Part shown: piece by piece, positions 1 to 9,257 of the stretch | Layout: the number at the start of each line of letters is the position of its first letter | Position numbering within the stretch: position 1 is the first letter of the stretch | Source: Burkholderiaceae bacterium 16 | GTDB taxonomy: Bacteria > Pseudomonadota > Gammaproteobacteria > Burkholderiales > Burkholderiaceae | Length of the DNA: 52,743 bases | Direction: 5' to 3' | Assembly: GCA_000955785.1 (NCBI GenBank) | Contig: JYOD01000005.1 | Location: forward strand, 1 to 52,743 | Translations under genes and position numbers: made by a program | The notes under the pieces: generated by a model | The model's input: the letters and a program-made list of their open reading frames with translations, nothing else | What the model was told of the DNA's origin: nothing | Databases searched by the model: none

Positions 1-42
1 TCGAATCGGTACGCTTTGGAAGCCTTCGTTCTTTCTGGTCGT

Positions 43-58
43 TATCTACTAGTAGATA
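43..58. promoter_or_regulatory. Palindromic operator, copy 1 (TetR-type look)
   Basis: TATCTACTAGTAGATA is a perfect 16-nt palindrome. An identical copy lies at 167-182, and the identity extends to 19 nt (42-60 and 166-184). Short AT-rich perfect palindromes of this kind are typical operators of TetR-family repressors, often in a regulator/target intergenic region. The gene it serves is probably left of the window, because the nearest gene inside (glpV) ends towards this site. Seen: sequence and duplication. Inferred: the regulator type. Confidence 0.6.
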
Positions 59-166
59 GATTGGTTGGCCCAAAAAAACGGGGATTCCCCGGGTGTTGCG
101 CTGGATCCTCTTTCCTGCTTCAGCTTTCTGGCTGGGGCGGAGCAGTGGCTTCCATGTGCTGAATAT

Positions 167-182
167 TATCTACTAGTAGATA
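167..182. promoter_or_regulatory. Palindromic operator, copy 2 (TetR-type look)
   Basis: Second exact copy of the 16-nt palindrome TATCTACTAGTAGATA, 124 bp from the first (start to start, close to twelve helical turns). The pair suggests either two promoters controlled by one repressor or cooperative binding. No gene start is visible within 1-314, so the target promoter is taken to point leftwards out of the window. Confidence 0.6.
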
Positions 183-245
183 GACAGTCAAGGGATTTTT
201 TCAACATTCCTTCATGTCGATGAGGGGGCACTTCGTTCAGGACGG

Positions 246-282
246 AAAAACGGCGGCGCAACGTCACCGTTGCACCGCCGCG
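246..282 (-). terminator. Rho-independent terminator of the glp ABC operon
   Basis: Read on the minus strand, a GC-rich stem (GCGGCGGTGCAACG paired with CGTTGCGCCGCCG, one mismatch, short loop) is followed by a run of five T. It lies about 30 nt past the glpV stop codon and closes the glpSTPQUV operon. Confidence 0.85.
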
Positions 283-314
283 TTCAGGGCCAAGCGACCA
301 CTATCCAGATCGCC

Positions 315-2057
315 TTACCGCACCCGCCCTTCCTTCCAGGCCTGCAGCAGCTTGTCGTAGGCGATGGTCTCACCCTTGGGCTTCTCGTTGGCCAGCTTCT
401 TCCAAGGCGCGTGGTCATCCGACAGCCATTTGGCGGGATCGCTCTTGGGGTTCAGTTTGGGCGCGCAGTTCGTCATGCCGGCGCGCTGCAGCCGTCCCAT
501 CACCTGGTCCATTTCCTCGGCCAGGTTGTCCATGGCGGCCTGCGGCGTCTTCTCTCCGGTGACGGCGGTCGCCACGTTCTTCCACCACAACTGCGCCAGC
601 TTGGGATAGTCAGGCACGTTGGTCCCGGTGGGCGTCCACGCGACCCGTGCCGGGCTGCGATAGAACTCGATCAGGCCGCCGTACTGCGCCGCGTTCTTGG
701 TGAGGTAGTCGTGGTGGATATCGCTGTCGCGGATAAAGGTCAGGCCGGTGAGCGACTTCTTCAGCGATACCGTCTTCGAGGTCACAAACTGCGCGTAGAG
801 CCACGCCGCCGCGAGACGGTTGGGATCGGTGTTCTTGAAGAAGGTCCAGGAGCCTACGTCCTGGTAGCCGTTCTGCATGCCCTGCTTCCAGTACGGGCCG
901 TAGGGCGACGGCGCCATGCGCCATTTGGGCGTGCCATCGGCGTTGACCACCGGCAGGCCCTTCTTGGTCATATCGGCGGTGAACGCCGTGTACCAGAAGA
1001 TCTGCTGCGCCACCTGCCCTTGCGCCGGCACCGGGCCGGCTTCGGAGAACGTCATGCCCATGGCCTGCGGCGGCGCGTACTTCTTCATCCAGTCGATGTA
1101 CTTGGTGAGCGCATAGACTGCGGCCGGGCTGTTGGTGGCGCCGCCCCGCGATACCGAAGCGCCCTCCGGCGTGCACTTGTCGGCGCCCACGCGGATGCCC
1201 CACTCGTCGACCGGCATGCCGTTGGGCAGGCCTTTGTCGGCCGAACCGGCCATCGACAGCCAGGCGTCGGTGAAACGCCAGCCGAGCGACGGATCCTTCT
1301 TGCCGTAATCCATATGGCCGAAGACCTTCTTGCCGTCGAGCTCCTTGACGTCGTTGGAGAAGAAATTGGCGATGTCCTCGTACGCGGACCAGTTGGTGGG
1401 CACACCCAGGTCATAGCCGTACTTGGCCTTGAACTTGTCCTGCAGGTCCTTGCGCGCGAACCAGTCGGCACGGAACCAGTACAGGTTGGCGAACTGCTGG
1501 TCGGGCAACTGGTAGAGCTTGCCGTCCGGCGCCGTGGTGAACTTGGTGCCGATGAAGTCCTTCACGTCCAGCCCCGGATTGGTCCACTCCTTGCCGGCGC
1601 CGGCCATATAGTCGGTCAGCGGCAGGATGGCGCCATAGCGGTAGTGGGTGCCGATCAGGTCGGAGTCGGAAATCCAGCCGTCGTAGATGGACTTGCCCGA
1701 CTGCATGGAGGTCTGCAGCTTCTCCACCACGTCGCCTTCCTGGATGATGTCGTGCTTGACCTGGATGCCGGTGATTTCCTCGAAGGCCTTGGCCAGCGTC
1801 TTGGATTCGTACTCGTGGGTGGTGATGGTCTCGGAAACCACGCTGATCTGCGTGACGCCCTTGGCCTTGAGCTTGGCGGCCGCGTCCATGAACCACTTCA
1901 TCTCGGCGAGCTGCTTGTCCTTGGAGAGCGTCGACGGCTGGAACTCGCTGTCGACCCACTTCCTGGCCTCGGCCTCGCCCGCCCACGCGGCGTGGCCGCA
2001 GGCTAGCGCCGCCGCGCAGGCCAGCGCCGTCATGCCCAACTTCACGTGCACCTTCAT
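315..2057 (-). CDS. glpV: Glycerol ABC transporter, substrate-binding protein GlpV
   Basis: Periplasmic solute-binding protein of about 580 residues, long for the class and typical of the GlpV-type glycerol importers first described in Rhizobium leguminosarum. The start chosen (2057) is preceded by GAGGAGAC, and it gives a clean signal peptide: MKVHVKLG, a hydrophobic Ala/Leu core, then cleavage near AWA-GEAEA. The upstream in-frame ATG at 2135 adds 26 Arg/Pro-rich residues before the signal peptide and was rejected. It is the last gene of glpS-glpT-glpP-glpQ-glpU-glpV, about 140 nt after glpU, and is followed by a terminator. Role: captures glycerol and delivers it to GlpP/GlpQ. Other polyols are possible, but the neighbouring glpR, glpK and glpD favour glycerol. 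Confidence 0.88.
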   Translation of the reverse strand: MKVHVKLGMTALACAAALACGHAAWAGEAEARKWVDSEFQPSTLSKDKQLAEMKWFMDAAAKLKAKGVTQISVVSETITTHEYESKTLAKAFEEITGIQVKHDIIQEGDVVEKLQTSMQSGKSIYDGWISDSDLIGTHYRYGAILPLTDYMAGAGKEWTNPGLDVKDFIGTKFTTAPDGKLYQLPDQQFANLYWFRADWFARKDLQDKFKAKYGYDLGVPTNWSAYEDIANFFSNDVKELDGKKVFGHMDYGKKDPSLGWRFTDAWLSMAGSADKGLPNGMPVDEWGIRVGADKCTPEGASVSRGGATNSPAAVYALTKYIDWMKKYAPPQAMGMTFSEAGPVPAQGQVAQQIFWYTAFTADMTKKGLPVVNADGTPKWRMAPSPYGPYWKQGMQNGYQDVGSWTFFKNTDPNRLAAAWLYAQFVTSKTVSLKKSLTGLTFIRDSDIHHDYLTKNAAQYGGLIEFYRSPARVAWTPTGTNVPDYPKLAQLWWKNVATAVTGEKTPQAAMDNLAEEMDQVMGRLQRAGMTNCAPKLNPKSDPAKWLSDDHAPWKKLANEKPKGETIAYDKLLQAWKEGRVR

Positions 2058-2195
2058 GAACGTCTCCTCGAGAATCCCCCTCCCTGCTCTTTGTCTGGGA
2101 CGCGGTCCGGGGAAGGTGCAGGCCGCCATGCCCATTGACGAAAAATCCGTCGCTTTATTCTTGCCGGCCCGGGTTGCCGGCGAACCGTGCGAGCT

Positions 2196-2504
2196 TCAGC
2201 CCTTGCGCATCACCAATGCCAGCGCAAGCATCGAAATCACCAGGCTGATCCAGATCGAAGGCTCCTCCGCCAGCGAAAACCACGCCATCATCTTCTCGCC
2301 CAGGCCCACCCAGGCCAGGTTGATCCAGGCGGCGCACATCAGTCCGATGAACAGCCGGTCGCCCCGCGTGGTAGCGATGGGCAGGAAGCCCTTGCGCTCC
2401 ATGGTGGGCGCGCGCGTCTCCCACACCGTCATGCCCACCAGCATCAGCGCGATGCAGACGAAGAACACGGCCACCGGGGTGGTCCATACCATCCAGCTGA
2501 ACAT
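2196..2504 (-). CDS. glpU: Small membrane protein GlpU (DUF2160 family)
   Basis: A 102-residue protein with about three hydrophobic segments: one at the N terminus (after MFSWMVW), one around residues 55-75 and one near the C terminus ending ALVMRKG. It matches the DUF2160 proteins that sit between permease and binding-protein genes in glycerol ABC operons (GlpU). The start codon is preceded by AAGGAGGAGAACGC, a strong ribosome site, 12 nt after the glpQ stop. Its biochemical role is not established; an accessory membrane subunit of the importer is inferred from strict gene order. Confidence 0.85.
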   Translation of the reverse strand: MFSWMVWTTPVAVFFVCIALMLVGMTVWETRAPTMERKGFLPIATTRGDRLFIGLMCAAWINLAWVGLGEKMMAWFSLAEEPSIWISLVISMLALALVMRKG

Positions 2505-2516
2505 GCGTTCTCCTCC

Positions 2517-3330
2517 TTACACGCGGCCCATCGCGAAGCCCTTCGCGATGTAGTGCCGCACAAACCAGATCACGATGCCGCCGGGCACGATGGTCAGCAC
2601 CCCGGCCGCGGCCAGCACGCCCCAGTCCATGCCGGAGGCCGACACCGTGCGCGTCATGGTGGCGACGATGGGCTTGGCGTTGACCGATGTCAGCGTGCGC
2701 GCCAGCAGCAGTTCCACCCAGCTGAACATGAAGCAGAAGAATGCGGCCACTCCCACGCCCGCCTTGATCAGCGGCAGGAAGATGGTCATGAAGAAGCGCG
2801 GAAAGGAGTAGCCATCCACGTAGGCGGTCTCGTCGATCTCGCGCGGCACGCCCGACATGAAGCCCTCCAGGATCCACACCGCCAGCGGCACGTTGAACAC
2901 CAGGTGGGCCAGCGCCACGCCCAGGTGCGTATCCATCAGGCCGATCGTCGTATAGAGCTGGAAGAACGGCAGCAGGAACACCGCCGGCGGCGTCATGCGG
3001 TTGGTCAGCAGCCAGAAGAACACATGCTTGTCACCGATGAACTGGTACCGCGAAAACGCATAGGCAGCGGGCAGCGCCACGGTGATCGAGATCACCGTGT
3101 TTATCGCCACGTAGATCATCGAGTTGATATAGCCCGAGTACCAGGACGCGTCGGTGAAGATGGTCTTGTAGTGCTCCAGCGTGAAATCGTTTGGCCACAG
3201 CGACAGCGTGGAGACGATCTCTTCGTTGGACTTGAACGACATGTTCAGCATCCAGTAGATCGGCAGGATGGCGAACACCAGGTATCCCAGCAGGAATACC
3301 GCGCGCCAGTAGGTGGCGTTCCGATTGGCT

Positions 3331-3338
<8 letters not shown>
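2517..3338 (-). CDS. glpQ: Glycerol ABC transporter permease GlpQ
   Basis: Inner-membrane permease of 273 residues, MalG-like, with about six membrane segments. The EAA loop is seen as REIDETAYVDGYSFPRFF followed by IFLPLIKAG, which couples the permease to an ATPase. It starts inside the end of glpP (8-nt overlap), a sign of translational coupling. Together with GlpP it forms the transmembrane channel of the glycerol importer. The name follows the Rhizobium glpSTPQUV scheme and is unrelated to E. coli GlpQ phosphodiesterase. Confidence 0.88.
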
Positions 3339-4220
<882 letters not shown>

Positions 4221-4224
<4 letters not shown>

Positions 4225-5327
4225 GCCACCAGCTCCTCGTTGACGTAGTAACAGGTATGACGGTTGAACACGGACAGCCACACGGTCTCGCCCGCCTGCA
4301 GCGCCGCGCCCTCGTTGCCAAGCCGCCCGCGCACCGTGGCAGCGTTGCCGGACGCATCCCGCACGGTGGCGGTGACCAGCCAGTAGGTGCCGATGTCCTG
4401 CGCGCGCTCCACCCGCGCCGGCACGGCCTGCGGATCGGTGCTGGCGGCCATCCGCAGGTACTCGGGGCGCACGCCCACCTTGAACGTGCCGGCGGCCTGC
4501 AGGGCCCCGGCGGTGGCCGGCGCCAGCTCGGGGAAATAGCGCCGCCCGGCGATCTCGATGGCTCCGTCGCGCCATTGACCCGCCAGGAAATTCATGCCCG
4601 GCGAGCCGATGAAGTTGCCGACGAAGGTATGCGCCGGCCGCTCGAACAAGGCATCGGCCGATCCCACCTGCACCGCCTTGCCGCGCGACATCACCAGCAC
4701 TTGCTCGGCAAAGGTGAGCGCCTCGGTCTGGTCATGCGTGACGTAGATCAGGGTCAGCCGGAACTCGTGGTGGATTTCCTTGAGCTTGCGGCGCAACTGC
4801 CATTTGAGGTGGGGATCGATCACCGTGAGCGGCTCGTCGAACAGGATGGCCGATACGTCCTGGCGCACCAGTCCGCGCCCGAGCGAGATCTTCTGCTTGG
4901 CATCGGCTGCCAGGCCGCTCGCGCGGCGGTCCAGCGAGGTGGACAGGTCGAGCATCTCGGCCACGCGGCCAACGCGCTCCTTCACCTGCGCCGGCGCCAC
5001 GCCGCGGTTGCGCAGCGGAAAAGCCAGGTTTTCGCCTACCGTCATGGTGTCGTAGATCACCGGGAACTGGAACACCTGGGCGATATTGCGCGCCTGCGGG
5101 GTGGCCGCGGTCACGTCGCGGCCATCGAAGGAGACGGTGCCGTGCGAGGGCCGCTGCAGGCCGGAAATGCAATTGAGCAGGGTGGTCTTGCCGCAGCCGG
5201 AAGGCCCGAGCAAGGCGTAGGCGCCGCCGTCGTTGAAGGTGAACTTCAACGGCAGCAGCGCATAGTCTTCGTCCGATTGCGGTTCGGGCCGGTAGGAATG
5301 GGACAGGTCGAGGTCGATGCGCGCCAT
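4221..5327 (-). CDS. glpT: Glycerol ABC transporter ATPase GlpT (degenerate signature motif)
   Basis: ABC ATPase of 368 residues. Walker A is GPSGCGKTT (residues 41-49), the Q-loop is VFQFPVIYDTMTVGEN, Walker B is AILFDE (160-165), the D-loop is LTVID, and the H-loop is YVTHDQTEA with His198. The ABC signature, normally LSGGQ, reads LAADAKQ (139-145), so this subunit should not complete the opposite ATP site. The C-terminal third has the OB-fold regulatory domain usual for sugar/polyol importers. Start at MARIDLDLSHSYRP, one nucleotide after the glpS stop. The E. coli name glpT (a G3P antiporter) refers to a different protein. Confidence 0.87.
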
Positions 5328-5328
5328 C

Positions 5329-6429
5329 TCAGGCTCCCAGCTCGGCAGGCGCCGGCGCCACCCTGCCCGGCCGCCTGGGCGCGTGGATGCGCGCGCCACC
5401 GGCATCGAACAGGTAGAGCTGCGCGGGATCGAGATGCAGCGTGAGCGGCGCGCCCAGCTCCAGGTCGACCACGCCGGGAAACTGCGCCACCAGGTTGCCC
5501 ACCGGCGAGTCCATATGCACGAAGGTATCCGATCCGGACAGCTCCGCCAGCGCCACGCGGCCGGCCACCGGCACGGAGCCGGACACGGCATCCAGCCGCA
5601 ATGCACCGGCCCGCACGCCAACCGTCACCGCGCCGGCGTGGGCCGCCGCTTCGGGCAGCGGGAGGGTAATGCCGCCCGCCAGCGCGAGCGCGCCTGCCTG
5701 CATCTCGCCCGCCATCAGGTTCATCGGAGGATCGCTGAAGGCGCGCGCAACGCGCAACGAGGCGGGATAGTGGAAGACCTCCGGCGTCGGCCCATACTGC
5801 AGCAGTTCGCCCGCGTCCAGCACCGCGGTGTGGCCGCCCAGCAGCAATGCCTCCGACGGCTCCGTGGTGGCGTAGATCACCGTGGCATTGCCATGGGCGA
5901 AGAGCTGCGTCAGCTCCTCGCGCAGTTCTTCGCGCAGCTTGTAGTCCAGATTGACCAGGGGCTCGTCCAGCAGCATCAGCGGCGCGCCCTTGGCCAGCGC
6001 GCGCGCCAGCGCCACGCGTTGCTGCTGCCCGCCGGAGAGCTCCGCGGGAAGGCGGTCGAGCAGGTGCTCGATATGCAGCCGGGCGGCGAGCGCGCGCACC
6101 TGCCCATCGATGTCCTTGGCGCGGCGCAGCTTGAGCGGCGAGGCGATATTGTCGAAAACGGTCAGCGACGGGTAGTTGATGAACTGCTGGTAGACCATGG
6201 AGACGTTGCGCTCCCGTACCGGCATGCCGGTCACGTCCACGCCGTCCACCTCTACCCGGCCGGCGCTGGGCCGGTCCAGCCCCGCCATGACCCGCATCAA
6301 TGAAGTCTTGCCGGCCTGCGTGGCACCGAGCAGAATAGTCACCGCGCCCGGCACGGGCGACAAAGACATGGGATACAGATACGCCTGCGAGCCTGCCTGC
6401 TGGGCGATGCCTTCCAATCTGAGCTGCAT
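5329..6429 (-). CDS. glpS: Glycerol ABC transporter ATPase GlpS (H-loop histidine missing)
   Basis: ABC ATPase of 366 residues. Walker A is GATQAGKT (35-42), the signature is the canonical LSGGQQQR (131-138), Walker B is LMLLDE (151-156) and the D-loop is LVNLD. The H-loop reads YATTEPSEA (from Tyr186), where the family usually has YVTHDQxEA, so the switch histidine is Thr189. A C-terminal OB-fold-like domain follows. Start at MQLRLEG with GGAGA upstream; two in-frame ATGs further up (6450, 6492) lack a good ribosome site. First gene of the minus-strand operon, divergent from glpR. With GlpT it forms a heterodimer predicted to have one good and one poor ATP site. Confidence 0.86.
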   Translation of the reverse strand: MQLRLEGIAQQAGSQAYLYPMSLSPVPGAVTILLGATQAGKTSLMRVMAGLDRPSAGRVEVDGVDVTGMPVRERNVSMVYQQFINYPSLTVFDNIASPLKLRRAKDIDGQVRALAARLHIEHLLDRLPAELSGGQQQRVALARALAKGAPLMLLDEPLVNLDYKLREELREELTQLFAHGNATVIYATTEPSEALLLGGHTAVLDAGELLQYGPTPEVFHYPASLRVARAFSDPPMNLMAGEMQAGALALAGGITLPLPEAAAHAGAVTVGVRAGALRLDAVSGSVPVAGRVALAELSGSDTFVHMDSPVGNLVAQFPGVVDLELGAPLTLHLDPAQLYLFDAGGARIHAPRRPGRVAPAPAELGA

Positions 6430-6514
6430 CGGGTCTCCGGGTTTCAACATGCTGTTCCGCGCCGCCGGACCTGCATCGACGCAGACGCACAAATCTTTGC
6501 TTCCGCTCGTTTTA

Positions 6515-6575
6515 GTTCAAAAACGAACATAAAACAATCATGCACTGCATCATTTGTTTTCGTTTGTGTTTGAAC
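6515..6575. promoter_or_regulatory. Candidate GlpR operator in the glpS/glpR divergent promoter
   Basis: The 158-bp gap between glpS and glpR is much richer in A and T than its surroundings. The motif gttcaaaaacgaac (6515-6528) is an inverted repeat GTTC-N6-GAAC. The longer block 6515-6535 recurs, in reverse complement and with a few differences, at 6556-6575 (gttttcgtttgtgtttgaac). DeoR-family GlpR proteins bind TTCG/TTTGAAC-like repeats, so this pair is the likely autoregulatory operator for both directions. Repeats are seen; binding is inferred. Confidence 0.6.
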
Positions 6576-6587
6576 TAGAATGCCGGC

Positions 6588-7355
6588 ATGACGCTAAATC
6601 CACGCCAGACTGCCCTGCTTGAAGAGGTTCGCAACCAGGGCTTCGCTTCCATCGACGAGCTTGCGCGCAAGTTCGGCGTGACCCTGCAGACAGTTCGCCG
6701 CGACGTCAACATGCTGGCCGAAAGCGGCATGCTGGCGCGCTTTCACGGCGGCGTGCGGGTCGAAGGCTCGACGGTGGAGAACATCGCCTATCGCCAGCGC
6801 CAGGTGCTCAATGCCGAAGGCAAGGCGCGCATTGCGCGCGCCGTGGCCAGCGCGGTGCCCGAGGGTTGCTCGCTGATCCTCAATATCGGCACCACGGTGG
6901 AGGAAATCGCGCGCGAGCTGATGCATCACCGCGGGCTGCGCGTGATCACCAACAACCTGAACGTGGCCAGCATCCTGGCCGACAACCCCGATTGCGAGGT
7001 CATCGTCGCCGGCGGGGTGCTGCGCTCGCGCGACCGCGGCATCGTAGGCGAGGCCACGGTGGAATTCATCAGTCAGTTCAAGGTGGATATCGGCCTGATC
7101 GGCATCTCGGGCATCGAGGCCGATGGCACGCTGCGCGACTACGATTTTCGCGAGGTGAAGGTGGCGCGGACCATCATCGAGCATTCGCGCGAAGTCTGGC
7201 TGGCGGCGGATGCCAGCAAGTTCAACCGGCAAGCCATGGTGGAACTGGCGCATCTCTCGGAGATCGACCGGCTCTTCACCGATCAGCCGCTGAAGCCGCC
7301 GTTCGAAAGCATGCTGGAAGAAAGCGGAGTGAGCTGTGTGGTCGCGCAGGCGTGA
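6588..7355 (+). CDS. glpR: DeoR-family glycerol regulon repressor GlpR
   Basis: A 255-residue DeoR-family regulator. The N-terminal winged helix spans residues 1-57, with the typical stretch TLQTVRRDVNMLAESG followed by LARFHGGV. The C-terminal DeoRC sensor domain has ILNIGTTVEEIARELM, VIVAGGVLRSRDRGIVG, a GISGIEADGTLRDYD segment and the terminal DASKFNR motif. Family knowledge: GlpR is released from DNA by glycerol-3-phosphate. It is divergent from glpS across a repeat-bearing intergenic region and near glpK and glpD, which fits control of this whole module. Confidence 0.88.
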   Translation: MTLNPRQTALLEEVRNQGFASIDELARKFGVTLQTVRRDVNMLAESGMLARFHGGVRVEGSTVENIAYRQRQVLNAEGKARIARAVASAVPEGCSLILNIGTTVEEIARELMHHRGLRVITNNLNVASILADNPDCEVIVAGGVLRSRDRGIVGEATVEFISQFKVDIGLIGISGIEADGTLRDYDFREVKVARTIIEHSREVWLAADASKFNRQAMVELAHLSEIDRLFTDQPLKPPFESMLEESGVSCVVAQA

Positions 7356-7428
7356 GCGCGTCGATCGGCAGCGCCCAGGCTGGCGAGGCGGTGCCGGCGC
7401 GACTGGCGCCGGGCACCCGGTGATGGGC

Positions 7429-8295
7429 TTACTTGAAGACGACGGTCTTGTGGCCGTTGAGCAGGATGCGGTGCTCGGCATGCCATTTGACGGCGCGCGC
7501 CAGGGCCACGCATTCCACGTCGCGGCCCACCGCCGTGAGCTGCTCGGGATCCATGCTGTGGTCCACGCGCTCGATTTCCTGCTCGATGATCGGGCCTTCG
7601 TCCAGCGCGGCCGTGACATAGTGGGCGGTGGCGCCGATCAGCTTCACGCCGCGGTCGTGCGCCTGGTAGTAAGGCTTGGCCCCCTTGAAGCTGGGCAGGA
7701 AGGAGTGGTGGATATTGATGGCGCGGCCGGCCAGCTTGCGGCACAGGTCGTCGGACAGCACCTGCATGTAGCGAGCCAGCACGACCAGGTCGATGTTCTG
7801 CTCCTGCACGATCTCGAACACCTTGTTTTCCTGCGCGGCCTTCTGCTCGGCCGAGGCGTTCATCATCGGCAGGTGGAAGAAAGGAATATCGTACGACGCC
7901 GCCAGCTGGTAGAAATCGCGGTGGTTCGACACGATGGCGGCGATCTCCACCGGCAGGCCGCTGGCCTTGGCGCGGAACAGCAGGTCGTTCAGGCAATGGC
8001 CGATCTTCGACACCATGATCATCACGCGCGGCTTGACGCTGGCGTCGAACAGGTCCCACTGCATGGCGAACTGGTCGCCGACCGGCGCGAAGGCGGCCTT
8101 CAGCGTGGGCAGGTCGGGGCCGCCGGCGGCCGGCGTGAAGTGCACCCGCATGAAGAAGCGGCCGGTGAACTCATCGCCGAACTGGTCGGAATCGACGATA
8201 TTGCAGCCGTGCTGGAACAGCAGGCCCGAGACGGCATGGACGATGCCCGGCTGGTCCGGGCAGGAGATGGTGAGAATGAATCCGGTATTGCTCAT
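7429..8295 (-). CDS. purU: Formyltetrahydrofolate deformylase PurU
   Basis: A 288-residue enzyme that hydrolyses 10-formyl-tetrahydrofolate to formate and tetrahydrofolate, balancing one-carbon pools. An N-terminal ACT domain (SCPDQPGIVHAVSGLLFQ onward) is followed by a formyltransferase-fold catalytic domain with the active-site stretch NIHHSFLPSFKGAKPYYQA and the aspartate in ALDEGPIIEQ. The start at MSNTGFILT fits family length; the ATG at 8328 would add 11 polar residues. It lies 29 nt after the Nudix gene, so the two are probably co-transcribed. Its place between glpR and glpK is not explained by glycerol metabolism. Confidence 0.93.
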   Translation of the reverse strand: MSNTGFILTISCPDQPGIVHAVSGLLFQHGCNIVDSDQFGDEFTGRFFMRVHFTPAAGGPDLPTLKAAFAPVGDQFAMQWDLFDASVKPRVMIMVSKIGHCLNDLLFRAKASGLPVEIAAIVSNHRDFYQLAASYDIPFFHLPMMNASAEQKAAQENKVFEIVQEQNIDLVVLARYMQVLSDDLCRKLAGRAINIHHSFLPSFKGAKPYYQAHDRGVKLIGATAHYVTAALDEGPIIEQEIERVDHSMDPEQLTAVGRDVECVALARAVKWHAEHRILLNGHKTVVFK

Positions 8296-8324
8296 CGTGT
8301 GTTGTTCTGTCGTGTGCGCGCCGA

Positions 8325-9200
8325 TCATGGGCGGGGGGTGCCGGGCACGCTCCAGCCGCGGCGGATGAGCGCATCCAGCGTCACCAGGGTCGCATCGACC
8401 GTCATGGCGCCATCCGCCATGATAGCAAGCAATGCCTCCGGCTCGATACGGCGGTGCTCGGCCACCTCGCCGTCGCGGTTATGCGGCTCGAAATCCGGCG
8501 GCAGCGGCAGGTCGTACACATATACGGCTTCCCACTGCACGCCTTCGGGGATTTCGCGCAGGACTTCGATCACGCCGTGTGCCTCGGCACACCGCGCCAG
8601 CGCCGGCGGGATGCCGGATTCCTCGTCGCACTCGCGCACCAGCGTGGCGAGCGGATCGCTGCCGTGCGGCATGCCGCCTGCGACCAGGTTGTCCCACATC
8701 CCCGGATCGACCGCCTTGGCCGCGCTGCGGCGTGAAATCCACAAGGCGCGTTCGCCGGCAATCACGCCATTCATGTGCGAGGCGAAGGTCAGCAGCCCGA
8801 GAAAACGCGCCGCCGCGCGTTCGATGGTGGCAAAGGCCGGCGTTTCCAGCGCGGGCGTGACGGCAAACAGTTCGTCGCGCCAGCCACGCACATGGCCGGC
8901 ATCCGCCAGCCAGCGCGCCAGCACCGCCAGCGCGGCGCTGCGCGCGGCAAAGTCGCCGCATGACGGCAGCAGCGCCACGCTGCCGCCATACGAATCGCCC
9001 AGTACGCCCGGCACCGTCTCCTGCGCACGCAGGATGCCGGCATGCGCGCGCGGCAGCCAGCCAACCTGGCGCCCTTCCACCGTCAGCCGCAGATGGGCTT
9101 CGGCATCGAAGGGGCTGCGCGCGGCGAGCGATCCGGTGATGCGGGAAATGGCGGAAACGCCGGTATCGCGGACTTGGCTGTCGGGCAAGGTATCGGACAT
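8325..9200 (-). CDS. Nudix hydrolase with N-terminal DUF4743 domain
   Basis: A 291-residue protein. Residues 1-120 resemble the DUF4743 domain of thiamine-pyrophosphokinase-like (Tnr3-type) Nudix proteins, and a Nudix domain follows. The Nudix box is partly seen as GGMPHGSDPLATLVREC then DEESGI: the REx2EExG core is kept, but the first glutamate is Ser. Family members act on nucleoside diphosphate derivatives such as oxidised thiamine diphosphate; the substrate here is unknown. Start at MSDTLPDSQ (9200). Head-to-head with glpK across 57 bp and upstream of purU on the same strand. Confidence 0.8.
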   Translation of the reverse strand: MSDTLPDSQVRDTGVSAISRITGSLAARSPFDAEAHLRLTVEGRQVGWLPRAHAGILRAQETVPGVLGDSYGGSVALLPSCGDFAARSAALAVLARWLADAGHVRGWRDELFAVTPALETPAFATIERAAARFLGLLTFASHMNGVIAGERALWISRRSAAKAVDPGMWDNLVAGGMPHGSDPLATLVRECDEESGIPPALARCAEAHGVIEVLREIPEGVQWEAVYVYDLPLPPDFEPHNRDGEVAEHRRIEPEALLAIMADGAMTVDATLVTLDALIRRGWSVPGTPRP

Positions 9201-9257
9201 GAATGATCTCGGCGGCCAGCAAGGCACGCCCGTAAAAGTATTTCCAGGACAAAACGC

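Noticed and set aside
270..2006. Long plus-strand open frame opposite glpV
   Set aside because: It is a mirror frame of a GC-rich gene; no signal, motif or ribosome site. Similar long antisense frames opposite purU, pilin-free genes and acs were rejected for the same reason.
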